DNA from: Gammaproteobacteria bacterium
GTDB taxonomy: Bacteria; Pseudomonadota; Gammaproteobacteria; Chromatiales; Chromatiaceae
Length of the DNA stretch: 5,647 nt
Reading direction: 5' to 3'
NCBI GenBank assembly: GCA_030594925.1
Contig: JAUVEG010000101.1
Coordinates: 1 to 5,647 of the forward strand
Each line of letters opens with the position of its first letter. Position 1 is the first letter of the stretch. A program made the translations under genes and the position numbers. Below, in pieces: positions 5,567 through 5,647 of this stretch. The notes under the pieces were generated by a model that made no database searches, was not told the origin of the DNA, and worked only from the letters and a program-made list of their open reading frames with translations.

Positions 5567-5647
5567 GCTGCCAGTGTCACTCCTGTGAAAGTGCTAAACC
5601 AACGCCAGATGGGGGATGAATCGAAAGTCTTTTTGATTGTAGGTAAA

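Noticed and set aside
5636..5641. TACAAT as a -10 box for hsdR on the - strand
   Set aside because: Any -35 would lie outside the window and the hexamer alone is weak evidence.

Overview
The window holds four recognisable genes and a set of short intergenic repeats. It looks like a chromosomal accessory segment of an environmental gammaproteobacterium. This rests on a FimV-like C-terminus at the left edge, on a G-run palindrome of a kind scattered through many environmental bacterial genomes, and on family resemblances. No lineage below class can be supported from the sequence alone.

Left part (1-1176, + strand). The 3' end of an acidic FimV-like gene enters from the left edge and stops at 383. 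A non-coding stretch follows, dominated by a 127-bp foldback (long inverted-repeat) element at 401-527 that carries a G-run hairpin in its loop. Next is a complete small gene (577-1176) for a plasmid pRiA4b ORF-3-like protein, a family of unknown function common on plasmids and near mobile elements.

Middle part (1177-2350). A compact class I Fic toxin-antitoxin module lies on the - strand. A VbhA/FicA-like antitoxin (about 69 aa) is followed, with an 11-nt overlap, by a Fic domain protein carrying a complete catalytic motif (HPFPEGNGRTQR). A 23-bp sequence occurs in exact direct orientation on both sides of the module (1242-1264 and 2252-2274), next to other palindromic repeats. Directly upstream of the antitoxin, and in frame with it, are 14 codons matching the start of a single-stranded DNA-binding protein (MAGVNKVILVGNMG). 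This suggests an ssb gene was cut at that point by insertion or rearrangement.

Right part (2351-5647, - strand). A full-length type I restriction subunit gene, hsdR (1071 aa), fills more than half the window. Its nuclease and helicase motifs are intact. No hsdM or hsdS is present; the partners would have to lie beyond the right edge or elsewhere.

Together the window reads as a small defence or accessory island next to a core-type gene: restriction subunit, toxin-antitoxin pair and plasmid-type passenger, separated by repeat-rich spacers. None of the protein families is new. The features most worth following up are the repeat-bounded Fic module with its ssb stub, an Asn in place of the expected Ser/Thr in the antitoxin's inhibitory motif, a possible leaderless promoter for the module, and the foldback element.
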